A stretch of 64,000 nucleotides of DNA from Geosiphon pyriformis (lineage: Eukaryota; Glomeromycota; Glomeromycetes; Archaeosporales; Geosiphonaceae), in the NCBI GenBank assembly GCA_016748015.1, contig JAAOMT010000595.1:252282-316281 (forward strand), in the 5' to 3' direction. Numbering within the stretch: the first letter of the stretch is position 1; the number at the start of each line of letters is the position of its first letter. This document shows, in pieces, positions 1 through 13,063 of this stretch. A model generated the notes under the pieces. It worked only from the letters and a program-made list of their open reading frames with translations, made no database searches and was not told the origin of the DNA. The translations under genes and the position numbers were made by a program.

Positions 1-3000
1 TTTTTATTTTGTAACTTTAATATAATTTATAAATTTATTATATTATAGATAATTAACTTTAATTGATTTTGTTTATAATATCAACAAATATAATTAGTGC
101 TTGTTTATTATATATATATTTATAATGACTGTAAATATTAAAATATTAATAGATATTTTTTTGTTAATAAAAAAACAATAAGACAGTTACAATAAAATTA
201 AAAATTATTTAAATATTTGTTTTTTGTTAAACTTTATAATATATGTTTTTTGATTAAAGTAGTATTAAAACAAACAATATTACAGCTATTTTTTCTGGCT
301 TTTATAAAAAAAAACAAAAATATAATATTATTTTTTATATAATATATGTTGTTTAAACATAAGTTAAAAATATTTATTATAATTTATTTTTTAATAAATA
401 ATATAAACAACATACAAAAAAACTCTAAGTAAATACAAAGTATATTTTAAGAAATTACTTAAACAATTTTAATAAATAGGTAATTTAAATTCAAAAATAT
501 TTACTTTTTTATTTTTAAATAACTTTAATAAATTTTTTTAAGTCTTATTATAATAAACTTAAAACAAAAACTTTTTATATATATAATTTTATCAATATAA
601 TTTATTTTACTGTTTTTTATAACTAATTTTTTGAATTTGGAGTTTTTATTAGATATTATATTTTTTAATTGCTTTTATTATCTTTTTATTCATATTTTAA
701 TTATTTTATTGATTATTATGTTTACTAATTGTTATTATTTTTTTATTGTAAGTATATATTATATAATTTAGAAGTTAATACCAAAAAAAAACCAATATAA
801 AAGAAATTGCTTTTAATTTTTGCACTAAAACAATTTTTATTGCCAATTTAAGTCCTAAAATTTTTATTAAAATTCATAAATTTTTTTTTGTTCAGAAACT
901 TATTACAAAAAAGATGTATACTGTTTTAAAGAGATTGCAAAAAAGAAAAAAAATGTTAGAACTTTTATTTACAGAATATAATTACAAATTTTTTCATTAA
1001 TATATGTTTTTTTGTTGTTATGTTTTTTACAAACAACTTTGTAAAATTAATAATATTTTGATATCTAAAGTATAAAAAAGTTTTTAGGAAACTTTTAAGG
1101 AAAGTGATTTGAAGAATATTAGTTTTACAGCTTAGTAAAAGTATCTTAACATCAAAAAATTAATTAAAATAAATAAATTATTTGAAATAATTAGAGATTA
1201 GTATTATAATTTAGCAAATAAAAAAACATAAATAAAGTAAAAAATTTGTTGTATGTTTGGAAAAAGCATTAAAACCTGTTCTTGAGAAATAATAAAAACA
1301 ATCAATAATTATTTTTTAATAATAAAATGGTAATATGTAAAAAAATCGAAGTGGTTTTAACTTTACAAAAAAAAACAATTAATGGGTTTTTTGACCAATT
1401 TGTAGTAATAAAATTAAACGTTTTTTTTACTTATTTTTATATATTATTAATGTAAATTAGTGAATTAATTTTGTTGACCAAAATTTATTAGTTTATGTTA
1501 TGTATTGTCGATCAAAAATGGCTAATCACATGACCGGTTTGTCTTGTTTTAAGGACCCCTTTTTAAATAGCAATTAAATTATATTTTATAAGTAATTTTT
1601 AATTTTTAAAAAAAATTAAAGATTTCTTGCTTAGAAATATTTTGCATTAATTAACTATTACTTAATATAACATGGTAAAAATTATTTTAAAATAGGTATA
1701 ATTTATGTTTTTTCTACATATAACTAGTCATCTGTTTAAAATTTTTAAATAGCTTTAAAAATATATTTTTTATTAATTTTAAAACCAAATAAGACAATAA
1801 AAATTATTAATAACAAAATAATTAAATTATCAAAATTTTTTAATATTTGAATATTACAATATTTTATTCAAAAAATATGTAATTTTTAATAAAATATTAA
1901 TTCAAAAATAATTATAATTTATTCATATTTATTAATTGTTTTTGTTTTTTAATTATTTAAATTTTAATGTTAAATTTTTTATATACACAAATGTAATTTA
2001 ATTATCAATTATTTTATATAACTCAAATATTATATAATGCATAAAAAGCTAATCAAAACTACTTTAAATCAAACTTAAATTCTATACTTAATATTTCTAT
2101 TTTATTTATTATGCAATTTAAATAACTACTATTTAGAACTTATTTATTATAAAAAAATGGCTTTTTTATTTATTTTTTGTAATAAAATAACCAAAAAATA
2201 AATAAAATTTAATTAATATGAATGTAATGTTTTTTAAAAATTAAAACTTTTTACAAATATATAAATATTAATTTTAAATATATACTTATTTTAATTAATG
2301 GGTGGTTATACATTGTTTGTATGTGATTTATGTTCAATATACAAAAATTAGCTCATATAAAAAATAGTTTATAGTTAAACTATATTATAAGCTTATATAT
2401 AAAAAATCAAGTAAATCAAAACAAAATCATTAATTATTAATTTAATTGTTTATTTACAAAAAATTGACTAATTTGAATATTATTATTGTAAATTTATAAA
2501 CTCATATTTTATAAAAAATATATTTTTTTGTTAACTTTGAATTTATTTTTATTTAACAAATTTCTGTTGTTAAATCAATTATACAGTATTATTAAATTCA
2601 CAAAGCATTTTATCAATTCAAGAAATAAATATATATTATATTTTGTAATAATACTAAATTAATTAATTTTCAATTTGTTTAGCTCTTTTTTAGCAAAAAT
2701 ATTTATTATAATAAGGTCAATAAATTTTTATTTTTTGGTTTTAGTATTGTTTATAAAATTTATTATTAGTAAAAATTGTAAAAATTAGTTTAGTAGTTTT
2801 TTTGCCTTTTTTTAAAGTTAATAATTTTTATTTTAATTAACTGTTTTTTTATAACTTAAATAAAATTGTTAAATAATAATAATTAATTATTATTAATTGT
2901 ATTTTAGATTAATAGTCAATTTGCAAAGCTTTTAATTAAGCAAAATTTTGATTTTTTTGAGTCATTTGTAATCAACATAATTATTTAATTTTTGGATTTT

Positions 3001-3175
3001 GAAACTTTTATATTAATTTTAATGCAACTTTTGTTGATGTAGCTTTTATAATTTCAAGTATTATCAATATTAAATATTAAGTAAATAAAAATTCACCAAT
3101 ATTTTCATAAAATTAAAAAACACTTAATTATTATAGTTATTAATAATTTGCTTTATAAAATTAAAATTATTTAGC
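1..3175. other. Extremely AT-rich gene desert
   Basis: Almost entirely A and T with short homopolymers and AT palindromic words. I see no open frame of any length on either strand, no splice-bounded exon and no RNA gene. The composition changes abruptly near 3176, where a GC-richer island starts. Confidence 0.8.
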
Positions 3176-4039
3176 AGCTTGAACTTTGAAGGCGGACGCT
3201 CTGGTGGACCAGGGGGCTTTCAGTTTGAATGCGAACCTAGTCACGGAAATTTTCACTTTGTTAATTGGATGATACAGTCATTTCGTACAACATAAGACGT
3301 TATATCAAGCAATTATATGAACAGATTAATTATGTAAACTGGAACTTGGACCGTTTTGTTTCACGCGTTGTCAGTTCGGTTTTGACCTCTGTCGATTGGG
3401 ACAGGACTCTGAAGGTATGACACACTGATGGCCACATGGCCGCTGGTTCTCGAGTGCCTCTACTGCACGTGTTCGCACGTACGTGATGAAGGCAGTATAC
3501 GGAAAAAGGACCCTGCAATTAGATGCCTTAAGTGTGGTGAAGTGGAATGCTCAGATCACGTGCTTGAATGTGTTTTTGACTAGGAATCTTGAATAAAAAT
3601 TTTAAATAAATGTTGGAACGCCTGGCGCAATTTGGGTGCCTCCGTTAATTTTACCATCATTTTACAGGACTTAAGACGGCTTAGGGACACCAAAGAGGGG
3701 TTTACGTCGGCTGACTCGTCGCTGGCATACGAGCAACTTGCGAAGGGTATGGTGCCGAAATGATGGTTCAAGGAATCGGTCTCGCGCTTCCGAGACGTCA
3801 AGGTTGCGGAATCGAAAATTGTGTAATTGGTTTCATCTGTAGTAAGGAAACACCGTGAGTTAATCTGGTTGCCGATGGCAAAAATTAGGTCCGACATTGA
3901 GGAACAAGGATTAATTCAGGAGGTGGATTCGGACAGGTTTAAGGATAAGTCCAGTTATGACGCCAGTCACGCGTTCGGTTTGCACAAATGGGCGGCCGGT
4001 GCTAAAATCAGATGTAAATTGGGGAATTTAGAAGTTTAA
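3176..4039 (+). pseudogene. Decayed reverse-transcriptase-like (non-LTR retroelement) C-terminal region
   Basis: This GC-richer island lies inside near-pure AT DNA. Read on plus, it gives long protein-like stretches interrupted by stops. A first piece (3180-3295) is followed by a second in another frame (about 3265-3420). From the ATG at 3431 one reading frame runs to 4039 and is broken by in-frame TAG, TGA, TGA and TAA. The piece at 3431-3580 carries a Cys/His cluster of the form CxxC-x4-C-x2-H-x3-C (CLKCGEVEC..HVLEC), like the zinc-binding tail of many non-LTR reverse transcriptases. The piece after about 3850 includes a Val/Arg-rich helix followed by WLP, as in Glomeromycotina retroelement proteins. 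I see no catalytic RT motif, so only the C-terminal part survives. Family assignment is inference; pseudogene status is well supported by at least one frameshift and several stops. Confidence 0.6.
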
Positions 4040-6060
4040 AATGCTAAAATTTCACGTGCTACAGATTTTGTCGCAAGAGTAAGATAGTGTAGTCCTGACG
4101 GGTTCGGGTGGCTAGTCACATATAGACAGAGTGTGATTCACGTTTACTTTAGGCATGTATACGTACTAATACAGTAGATTACGTTTGGGCTACACTCGCA
4201 TAAGCAAAATTATATACCAATAAATTATATTCAATAGCTTTTTATTTATGCAAATTTACTTCAATAGAAATAAATTATAATATTTATTACAAGAAACTTT
4301 TAACTATTGTTAAATATTTAAAAAAATAATGTCATTATTTAGTTAAACATAATTCAAAATAGTTGTACTTTGTAATCATAAAAGCCTGGATTTTATTATT
4401 ATTTGAATGTTTAATAAAAAAACTTATTTGTTTTTATTATTAACTTTGTAATTAATTTTAATTTTTAAAATACAATAATCAAATCAGATAAATTATAATT
4501 GCAAATATTTTATTTGTTTTTATGAATATGAATAAAATATTATTACAACTAATAAAATTTTATTTTTAATTAAACAGCTTAGCACCTAATTTAATTCAGC
4601 AATTAAATAATTTTAATAAATTAAATAATTATATTAATTCAAATTTGAAAATTAATTATTATGCAAAAAATTTCTAAATGTTTTTATAATAGTTCGAAAT
4701 TTCCAGTTTTATAAATTTGTTATGACTTATTAATTATTAAACATTTTAAAAAATAAGAAAACTTTTTAAATTAATTAATTGAAATTTTTGCTTGTTTAAT
4801 TTAGAAATTTTTTAATATATATTTAAAAACAAAAGCAAAAAAAACATTAAAGTTTTATAGATTATTACAATAACAATTAATTTTTATGAATTTTATTTTA
4901 TAATATATAATAAATTACATTTTTTTAAATAAAATTGTTTTTAATTGTGTTTTCTAGTTTTTTTTTAATTACTTAAATTATTTTGAACAAACATCAATTT
5001 TTTTACAGCTTTTTATTTATAAACTAATATTAAACAGAATAAATTAATTAAATTTTTACTTTAATAAATAATAAATAATAAAAATTATTATTTTTACATT
5101 TTTAATTCTGTTTATTTAGTTTATTTTAATAATAATAGCAATTATGTAATTAAATTAAAACTTTTGCAATTAATGTATTTTAAATTTTGAAATATAATTA
5201 ATTAGAAAAAAGTTGTAATTGGTAAATAATTTATAAATTACAATTAATTACAATTAAGAATTGTAATTTTGTATATAAATTATAACTATTGTTAGAATTG
5301 TAATTGCTTTAAAGCTTAATGTAATATTGTTATATAAATAATAATTGGAAAAAATTGAAAAATAAATTTGAATTAAATAAAATAAATATAAATTACAGAT
5401 GTAAATTTATATTAGTGTGGTATATTTTTTAATAAATTAAAAACAAAACAAACAAACAAACAAACAAATAAATAAATATTATTTACATACAAAAAATTGA
5501 ACAATTTTTATTAAATTAAATTGATCAAACAGATTATTAATTAAATAAAACTGGTTTTATTTTCTTAAACTAATTCTAATATTTGATTTAAAAAAAACTA
5601 ACATGCCGTCAATTTTTAATTGTATAATTTATATTAACATACAGTAAAAGTGGTTCTATTGTAAAATGTTTCAGTTTTATGTACATTGATGGTTGGGCCG
5701 CAATAAAAAACACATGTATACATTAATAACATAATTTTAAATTTGGGTGTTTTATATTTTATGATAAAAATAGTTTTTTCTTGACTTTTAAAATTTATTT
5801 TTAATTGTCAAAATCTAATAAAAGTTCTGTCACATTATCGTAGTGATAAGTGGACTATTCAAACTTAAATTCTATTCATAGAATAATAGGTATAACTAGT
5901 CAGATCCTCAAAGAAAAAATGGTTTATGGCCGGTAATTTTTTTAGACATTTACGTTATCAAAATAGAATAAAACTGATGATTTTCCTAATGGGATTTAAA
6001 ATTAAACTATTGGGTTATTTGAAAGATTTTTTTTTGAAATATAAAGAATTCTTCAAATTA
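4040..6060. other. AT-rich intergenic stretch
   Basis: The GC-richer island fades by about 4200. From there to about 5600 the sequence is again almost pure A and T, with a short (aaac)n run near 5444-5468. No coding region, RNA gene or transposon end is visible. The last 400 bases rise in complexity and form the 3' flank of the hydrolase gene on the minus strand. Confidence 0.7.
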
Positions 6061-6088
6061 TTAGCATTCAAAAAAACACTTTCTCAAT

Positions 6089-7535
6089 TTAAATAGAAAC
6101 AGTCTTCTTAATTGCAGGGAAAAAGGATTTTTTTAAATATACAATTTCTTGAATGTCACCAAAAGGAGCCAATACAGTTTTAAGCGCACAAGCTTCCTTA
6201 TTAATCAAACTAGGTTTCCATTGAAGAAAAAGTTCTTTAAGTTTGTTGAGATCTTTTGAAAGAGTTACCGACCCTAACGCTGTTTGATCTAACAATCCAC
6301 GCATTGCCCAAGGTATATAACCGAGAGTCGAGATATTTGTAAAATGGAAATCGACAAATGAGGCTTCTTTTTCAGGTGTGGGTTTTGAGAAATACAGGTA
6401 ATCAACGGCAAGTTCAAAAACTTCATCTTGGTCATGTAAATCCGAGTGACCACAATTTGCGAAACATCCAATCATTACGTCACTTAAATGTGCTAAAAGG
6501 CCTTGGTCTGAGGCACCATGATTTCTTAGACGAACGAGGATTTGAATAAGGTAGCAGAGAAATTCTTTTTGATCGTAGGTTTCATCGTTTACATATACTG
6601 CGCGTAAGATCGATGGGTGATCAATGTGAGAGAATAGGGCGGAATGTAGCTAAGAAGAGAAAAAGATGGAGATTAATTTCAACTCGAGATTCAAAAATTC
6701 ATTAAAGTGAAATTTTTTTTTAAAATCCTACCGGAACAACTTCATCATAGGCAGAGGCAACATAAACAGCTTTAACACCAGCTTTCAAAACCTTCATTGC
6801 ACATTGTCGAAAAGTCATAAATAATTGGGTGCTCGAGTCCTGAAACTCGAATAATTCACTTTGAGATTTATCTTTCAAAAGGTTTCCAAATTCCTTTTTC
6901 ATTTCAATTTTATGTGTAGGGCCTTGATTTATCCCAGCCATAAATAATGTACAAACGCGTTGTTTCGCGGGCTCCAAAATTTTTTTTTCAATTAATCGTG
7001 AAAGGAGAATAGTACTCACTGGGACCCCTTGGGAATGTCCTAGGATAAATACTACATTTGCTTGTTTTAACGAGGTAACCCATTCTTTATTTTCCTCTAT
7101 TTGTTTCATAAAATTCTCAACTCGATCCAAAACTTGACCATATCCTAATAGTGGGATTTTTGTAAATTTTGCTTTGTCGGTTGATTTCAGATTTAGTTTT
7201 TGACGAATAACATTTTCCATGCTTTGGCAGAATTCTGCGGAGGGACCATCTTCTAAATTACTAATGAATCTCGGTGCCCATCCATGTACACCAATTATTA
7301 CGATTGATTTTTGTCTCTCAAGGGGGGCATTTTTTATGGATAATCGTCTTTTAATGTTTACGGTGGGAGTACTAGGGCTGGATGAAAATTTGTTTAGAAT
7401 AAAACGACTTAGTATACTTGATATTTTGGGTTTGCTACCAAGTTTTGCGACCATAATGGGTCTTAAATTAAGCATTGGAGTATCTTCGAATTGTGGGATA
7501 ATCATTTTGATGAAAATGAAGATTTCCAAGGTCAA
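6089..7535 (-). CDS. Alpha/beta-hydrolase (putative lipase/esterase), two exons
   Basis: Predicted exons on minus are 7535-6732 and 6649-6089, joined across an 82-bp intron (donor GTAGGA, acceptor TTAG) in phase 0, giving 454 residues. A VHGW motif sits at residues 83-86, the nucleophile elbow GHSQG at 166-170 (Ser168) and YDEVVP at 263-268, right at the splice join. The second exon opens LHSALFSHIDHP and has GHSDLHD (His336), a candidate catalytic His. VHGW, YDEVVP, SALFSHIDHP and AHLSDV follow a conserved fungal alpha/beta-hydrolase family of unknown substrate. The Ser-Asp-His set looks intact, unlike the two class-3 lipase relatives elsewhere in the window. The first Met gives a short hydrophobic start; a Met at residue 11, 21 or 28 could be the true start. 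There is no clear signal peptide, so it is probably intracellular. Confidence 0.8.
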
Positions 7536-7559
7536 TTAATGAGAAGAGTGAAAGAGAAA

Positions 7560-10500
7560 AGTGAAAAGGAAAAAGGGAAAAAGTGAAAAGTGAATTGGGG
7601 GTGAAAAATGAAATTAATTTTCTTTTTGCCTTTTTGCTCTCTCTATATATGTTTTATGCAAATTAATTTGTGAAGTTCTTAAAACGATATGGTTGGACTC
7701 GTCTTATTTTTGTACCCGCACACACTATAAAAACTCCGGGTTATAATAGTATAATTCAAATTGGGAAATCGCAATGCATAAATCAGCAAACGGAAACTAA
7801 ACTTTATTTGGACCTGAATTAATTTTCAATTTCATTTATCAAATAGCGCAGACATAAATATGAAAAAGGTTTTCTATTCTTGGAAATGCTTTATTATATA
7901 TTTATTTTTAAAATTGACAATTCTCGCCCATTTCTTTTAAATTTCCGATTATACTAAGTTTCTTTTAAGCCTATCTCTAAGAATTTCTTGTATTCTTACC
8001 ATTAATATAAGAAATAATATTTCTTAACAGAAATGAGAATTTTATTATTTATAAACTTTGAATAAATTATTCTTGTGCTTTAATAATACAATTTGAATAA
8101 ATTGAATTATAAATATGCAATTTACAATTGGTTAAAATCTTTTATAAATAATTTGTAAACTTAAAACATAATATTTAAATAATACATTATTTAACATTGT
8201 GAATTTGATAGAAATTACAGCATATGTTTAATATTACTATTCAATAAAAGTTACAGAATAATATACAGTGTGGTGCAAATTTTTTTTTATAAAGACGTGA
8301 AAAAACTCAATTACAACAATTATATATGTAATTTTACTATAAAATTTTTAAAACCTGTACCAAAACTTAAAATTTTCAATTACATTTTTCTTATTTTTAT
8401 TTAAATGCTTTAACTAAGTATGATTTAGTGTTATTTATATACATTAAAAACAAATTTAACGAATTAAGTTAATACAACATTTTTTGGGCCAAGTGGCTTA
8501 ACAAAACCAAAAGAAATGATTTTACAATTTAAAGCCAAATAATCTGAATTTTAATACTTATTGCAGTATTAACAATTAAAAGTTTTCTATTAACACAATT
8601 TTTTTAAGATATGAGTTTTAACAACAATGATATTAAGTATTTTTGGATATTTTCATAATAGTTAGACTAAAGTAATTGAAAAATAAAATATGTTTAATCA
8701 TAATTATATTATTAATTTTATAAACTATATAGCCAAAAAAATTAACCAATTTGTTTTTAAAAGCATTTTTTAAGCAATGTTTTTGAAAAAATTTCATTAT
8801 TGTTTTTTTTAACCAAATAAATTAGTTATTAAAAGTAAATTAACAAACATGAGTTTTAAATAAACAATAAGATTTTTATTAGTTTAAAATTAGTCTAAAA
8901 GATTATTATACAATTATTTTTAATGTCTATTATTAAGTTATTATTAATTAATATTAACATAAAATTTCAGATTTTATAAAATTAATTTTTTATTTTTAAA
9001 ATTTAAATATAATATAATTAAAATTAGAATCAAAAATAATCTAATAATTGAATTTTTAACACATTGTAATATTAAATTAGATTTTGAATAGATTAAGATA
9101 TTTTGATTGTTATATTTGAAATTTTTATTATAAAAGGCTGTTTAATTAAAGAGTAATAAATAACAGTTGTTTTATTATACATAAATAAAAAAAAAGTTTG
9201 TAACATATATATATAATATATTAAATATGCAAATTATTTTACAACAATAAAATTTGGTAAAATTTTTAGCAATATTTTAATAATTATTAAAATTAAAAAA
9301 AATATTTAGAAAAAATAACACTTTTAGTAATATATTTTTACAAATTACTTAACAATTATAATTTTATTAAATAGCTTAAGAGTATTTTTATTATTATCAA
9401 AAAATGTGTTAAATAAAATATTATAAAATACACAACAACAAAAACAAAAACAAAATAAAAAAGTATAACAGATTTTGCAATCTTTAATATAATAAAAAAA
9501 TAATCTAATTTAATTTTGATAATGGTATTCAAGATTTTTTAAAATGTAAATTTTATACAAAACAGTTTAATATTGTTTTTTGTAACTAATTTAAAACTAA
9601 TAAAATTATAAAACAATAAAAAAACAGTTTTAAAATAAGCCAATTTAATTTTAAAAAAAATGATTTTTATTTTATTAATAATCTAATTTGTACAATCTAA
9701 AATATTTTGTATTATATAATAAAAAATTTACCAAAATTTTTTCATGTTAAAATTGATTATTTCAAATCTAAAAAAATATTTCAAAAATTTTATTTTAATA
9801 CAAATTTATTTAAAATATAAATTATTTAATTTTAAAATAATCAAATTAAATTTTTACATAAAACATAACTTTTTTCAATTTTATAAAAAAATAGTCTAAA
9901 CTAATTGCAATTTTTAAAATAACAGTGTTAATATTTATAAAAAAATTTAATTTATTAATAAATATCATTACAATAATTAAAAAAAAAATTGATCATTCTT
10001 ATAAATATAAAACTTAAAAACAAATTAGCAAATATTTTTGTTTCTTAAACAAAGATACAAATAATAATTTCTTTAATTACTAAAGTAAAAATAACAAAAT
10101 TATTATAAGATATTTTTAATAATAATGTATTGTTGCTATTGTTATTTATAACCAGATTGGAATTTATTATTATTATTAAAGTTAGTAAAATAAAATTAAT
10201 AAAAAATTAATATTGAATAAAAACAGTCTTTATATAAAGAAATTTGCTATTAGAATTAATTATAATAATAATTGTTTTTTAACTGTCTTATTTTTTTGAC
10301 TTTTAAAAAATGGTAAACATAATTAAAAAAGATAGTAATTTTATTACTGATTTATTTTTGAAAACACTAAGACTTTTAGTAGTAATTATAAAAATTTTAA
10401 AATTGTTTTTTATTTAAATAAAAACTTGACTGAAAAGAAACTTTTAATTAAAAGTGAAAAAAAGTGTTTTTAAAACAGTTAAAGATTATTTTAATTTAGG

Positions 10501-11130
10501 AAAAATGTTTTTATAATATCTTATTTAGCTGTTTTTATTACTAAAAAGACTTTTTCATTTATTGTTTCTTAGTTATATTATAAAAAAGAGTGAGTGTTTT
10601 TTTTCTGCTCTTATTGTAAACATAAAATTTAAAAACCCAAAATTTTTTTCTTAATTATACAATCAAAAATTTAATGATAAATTTTTTATAATATAAAAAA
10701 ATAAATTTACTTAAAACCATTCTATGAAATAACCTAATAAAATAAATTTTTATAAAATAAAATTATAAGAAATTTTTTAAAAAATGCTCTTATTTATTTC
10801 CTATTAAGAATATATATTTAAATTTTCCTTTTAATTAGATAATTATTTATAAAAAAAAGAATATCTAATTTTTTGTACGTGTAATACAATCTTTGCATTG
10901 ATCTACCCATTCAAATGGAACAAGAAAACAGCCAATCAATTTAATTCAAGCAAGATAAGCTAGCCATAATAGCCATAATACTAATGCGTTTTTTGATTGG
11001 AAAAAGCTTATTCTTATATGCAGCAAAGATAAAGCTAGAGAATGGAAAGGTGCATTAACAAAGCAACAAGTAATTTTTTTAAAATCAACTGCTCCACAAG
11101 CCAGTTAAGATTTGCAAGCATCTTCACGAA
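7560..11130. other. AT desert with one isolated transposon-like terminus
   Basis: Apart from the first 250 bases upstream of the hydrolase gene, this is near-pure AT DNA with no open frame. The only structured item is a Tc1-like terminal sequence near 8266. From about 10870 complexity rises and the sequence becomes the 3' flank of the HMG-box gene. Confidence 0.75.
8263..8290 (+). repeat. Isolated Tc1-type terminal-repeat-like sequence
   Basis: TATACAGTGTGGTGCAAAT, followed by a T run, resembles the outer end of the Tc1 element at 62.2 kb (TATACAGTGTGTTGCAAAA), including the preceding TA. I could not find a partner terminus nearby, so it may be a solo end or a decayed miniature element. A chance match in AT-rich DNA cannot be excluded. 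Confidence 0.35.
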
Positions 11131-11138
11131 ATTCCAAG

Positions 11139-11777
11139 TTATTCATCATCAGAGATCGTTTCTTCACTTTTCATGCGAGTCTTAATTGGATCCAATCATT
11201 AGTTTGATAAAATTTTTCTTTATAAATAATTTTATAAGAAAATACTTACTCCATTATCAGCATTAGCGGCCTTTTCTGATTCATATCGTTGCTTATCAGC
11301 AGCGGCCATTTGCTTGTAGGGCTATAAATTTTGAGGAGTAAAAAAGTTGGTTAAAGTGAAAAGTATTTTGAATTTGGTTCTCCATTAAAAGCGATTGAGC
11401 GTGTAAATTACCTCTTTTTCTTTATCAGATAGCTGTTTCCATTTTTCTGCCACCAATTTACTCACTTCCTCTGCATTTTGATAGCACGTAAATTATTTTT
11501 AAATAAACTATATCAAAAAAGCGAAGACTAAAATAAAAGCTCGTTACTTACTAAAATCTGCCTCAGGATGTTCATTTTTTACTGTTTCACGCTGTTCTTT
11601 CACAAAGAACATGTAAGATGATAGACCACGTTTTGGACCTTTTTCACCAAGAGTTGTAGAACTCTTCTTTGAACGAGTCTCTCTCACAACTTTGGTATCG
11701 GCCACTTGCCTTTTGGCTTTTGTGGTGGTAGCAGCACGTGGCATCTTGGCTGTGGCAGTCTTGGCGACTTTAGGCAT
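11139..11777 (-). CDS. HMG-box chromatin protein, NHP6-like, four exons
   Basis: Predicted exons on minus are 11777-11552, 11470-11412, 11321-11250 and 11180-11139, all with GT..AG ends and consistent phases, giving 132 residues. Residues 1-47 are a basic Ala/Lys/Thr-rich arm. The HMG box runs from PKRGLSSYMFF (about residue 48) through HPEADF, KLVAEKWKQLSDKEKEPY and QRYESEKA, to about residue 117. The last exon gives a short acidic tail ending SDDE. The order basic arm, single HMG box, short acidic tail matches fungal NHP6 and HMGB proteins, which bend DNA non-specifically and assist nucleosome remodelling in the nucleus. The second exon could start two bases later without changing the family. 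The small exons and complete box suggest a functional housekeeping gene. Confidence 0.9.
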
Positions 11778-12059
11778 TAGGTTAGCGATTGTTGGATTAA
11801 TTCTGGAGTTTTTATTTACTGCGGGATTTTCTGGGTAGTTTTGTATTGGAAAATTTAAAGAGTCGAGAAAACTTGCTCTTCTTTTTGTGAAAAATATAAT
11901 TTAGCTCTTTGAAATATTGCCCTTTCAAACAATAGTCTATCAAGCCACAAAGTGAAACAAAAGTCCCAACAAAAAATATTCATAGATCATCAAAAAGACT
12001 ATCCGAAGCAAAATTAAAAGTTTCCCTACCAAGAAATATTTCTTAAATGCCTTAAGTTG

Positions 12060-12404
12060 TGGAGTATTTTAAAAACGCTAACGAAGTCTTGGAGTTGCAA
12101 GGGACAATCAAGAGTTTTCTGAGGTTAAGATATAATTTTAATATTGAAAGTAGGGCAACCAGGCAATAGGAAAAGAAAAAAAAATTGCTACAATATTTTT
12201 TGATTTTTATAGACGAAGGATTAAGTCATTTTATGCGTCATTATGGATTTCCTATTTTTACTATATTAAAAGTCATGATTTTTTTAAGATTCAACAGTCA
12301 CGTTTAAAAAATTTTATGCTTCGTCTGCTGACACATGATTTGGGAATTCCCAATAGCCCAGTTAGTGTTTTGACTGTATTGGCTGAGAGTTGCTTTCGCC
12401 TATA
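12060..12404 (+). pseudogene. Protein-like fragment of unknown gene, probably decayed
   Basis: Two coding-looking pieces can be joined by a GT..AG intron. About 12063-12124 reads VEYFKNANEVLELQG and ends before GTTAAG. A second piece begins after TTTTATAG near 12212 and ends in a TAA at about 12404 (last residues AESCFRL). Within the second piece a second frame also looks protein-like at its start (DEGLSHFMRHYGFP), as if a frameshift occurred there. No start codon is visible upstream. I do not recognise the family. It is either the 3' end of a lost gene or a chance run. Confidence 0.3.
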
Positions 12405-13063
12405 ATGGATGATTAATAGTAAATGACGATTTCGTAAATACATTGTATTAAAGCATGGAAGATGATCTAAATGATGCTTGTTCTACATTCAGAGACAAGG
12501 CTATCTTTGAAATTTTAGTGGCGAGGATTTGACGGGAGATGGCATGGATGTAATAATGACGTCAGTGAACTTCCTTGAATCAAACTGAAGGTAATATTTA
12601 GATATTTGTTTAGGAGAAAATCTTTAAAATGAAATATTCGCAAGTTTCCAATAATTTGTTTTGCGATATTTCATTGGATCATCCCTCACGAAAAAGTCCA
12701 GCTTTTTTGAGGCCATTTTACGAGAATATTCAATAACAGAAATTCGTTAAAATGGAAAAATCAGTGTCAATAATTTATTATTAAAAAAAGCTTTACAGCA
12801 AAAGAAAAAATATGAAATACTTTATTAGAAAATTTTATACAAGTTGATCCTTTTAGGAAAGATATTCCCACAATTTACTCTACAAGTAAGAACTTTCTCG
12901 AGCTTACGAAATTTCAAAGTTTATGTTCAGATATCAAATCCAGATTTATAAATATTTACTGTTGAAAAATTCCTATCGCTTTGTACATTTACAGTATATG
13001 ACCCAAAATGGTCGACAATTCACCTTCGAATTTTCAAAAATCTAGAGCTACATCCCATACTTT

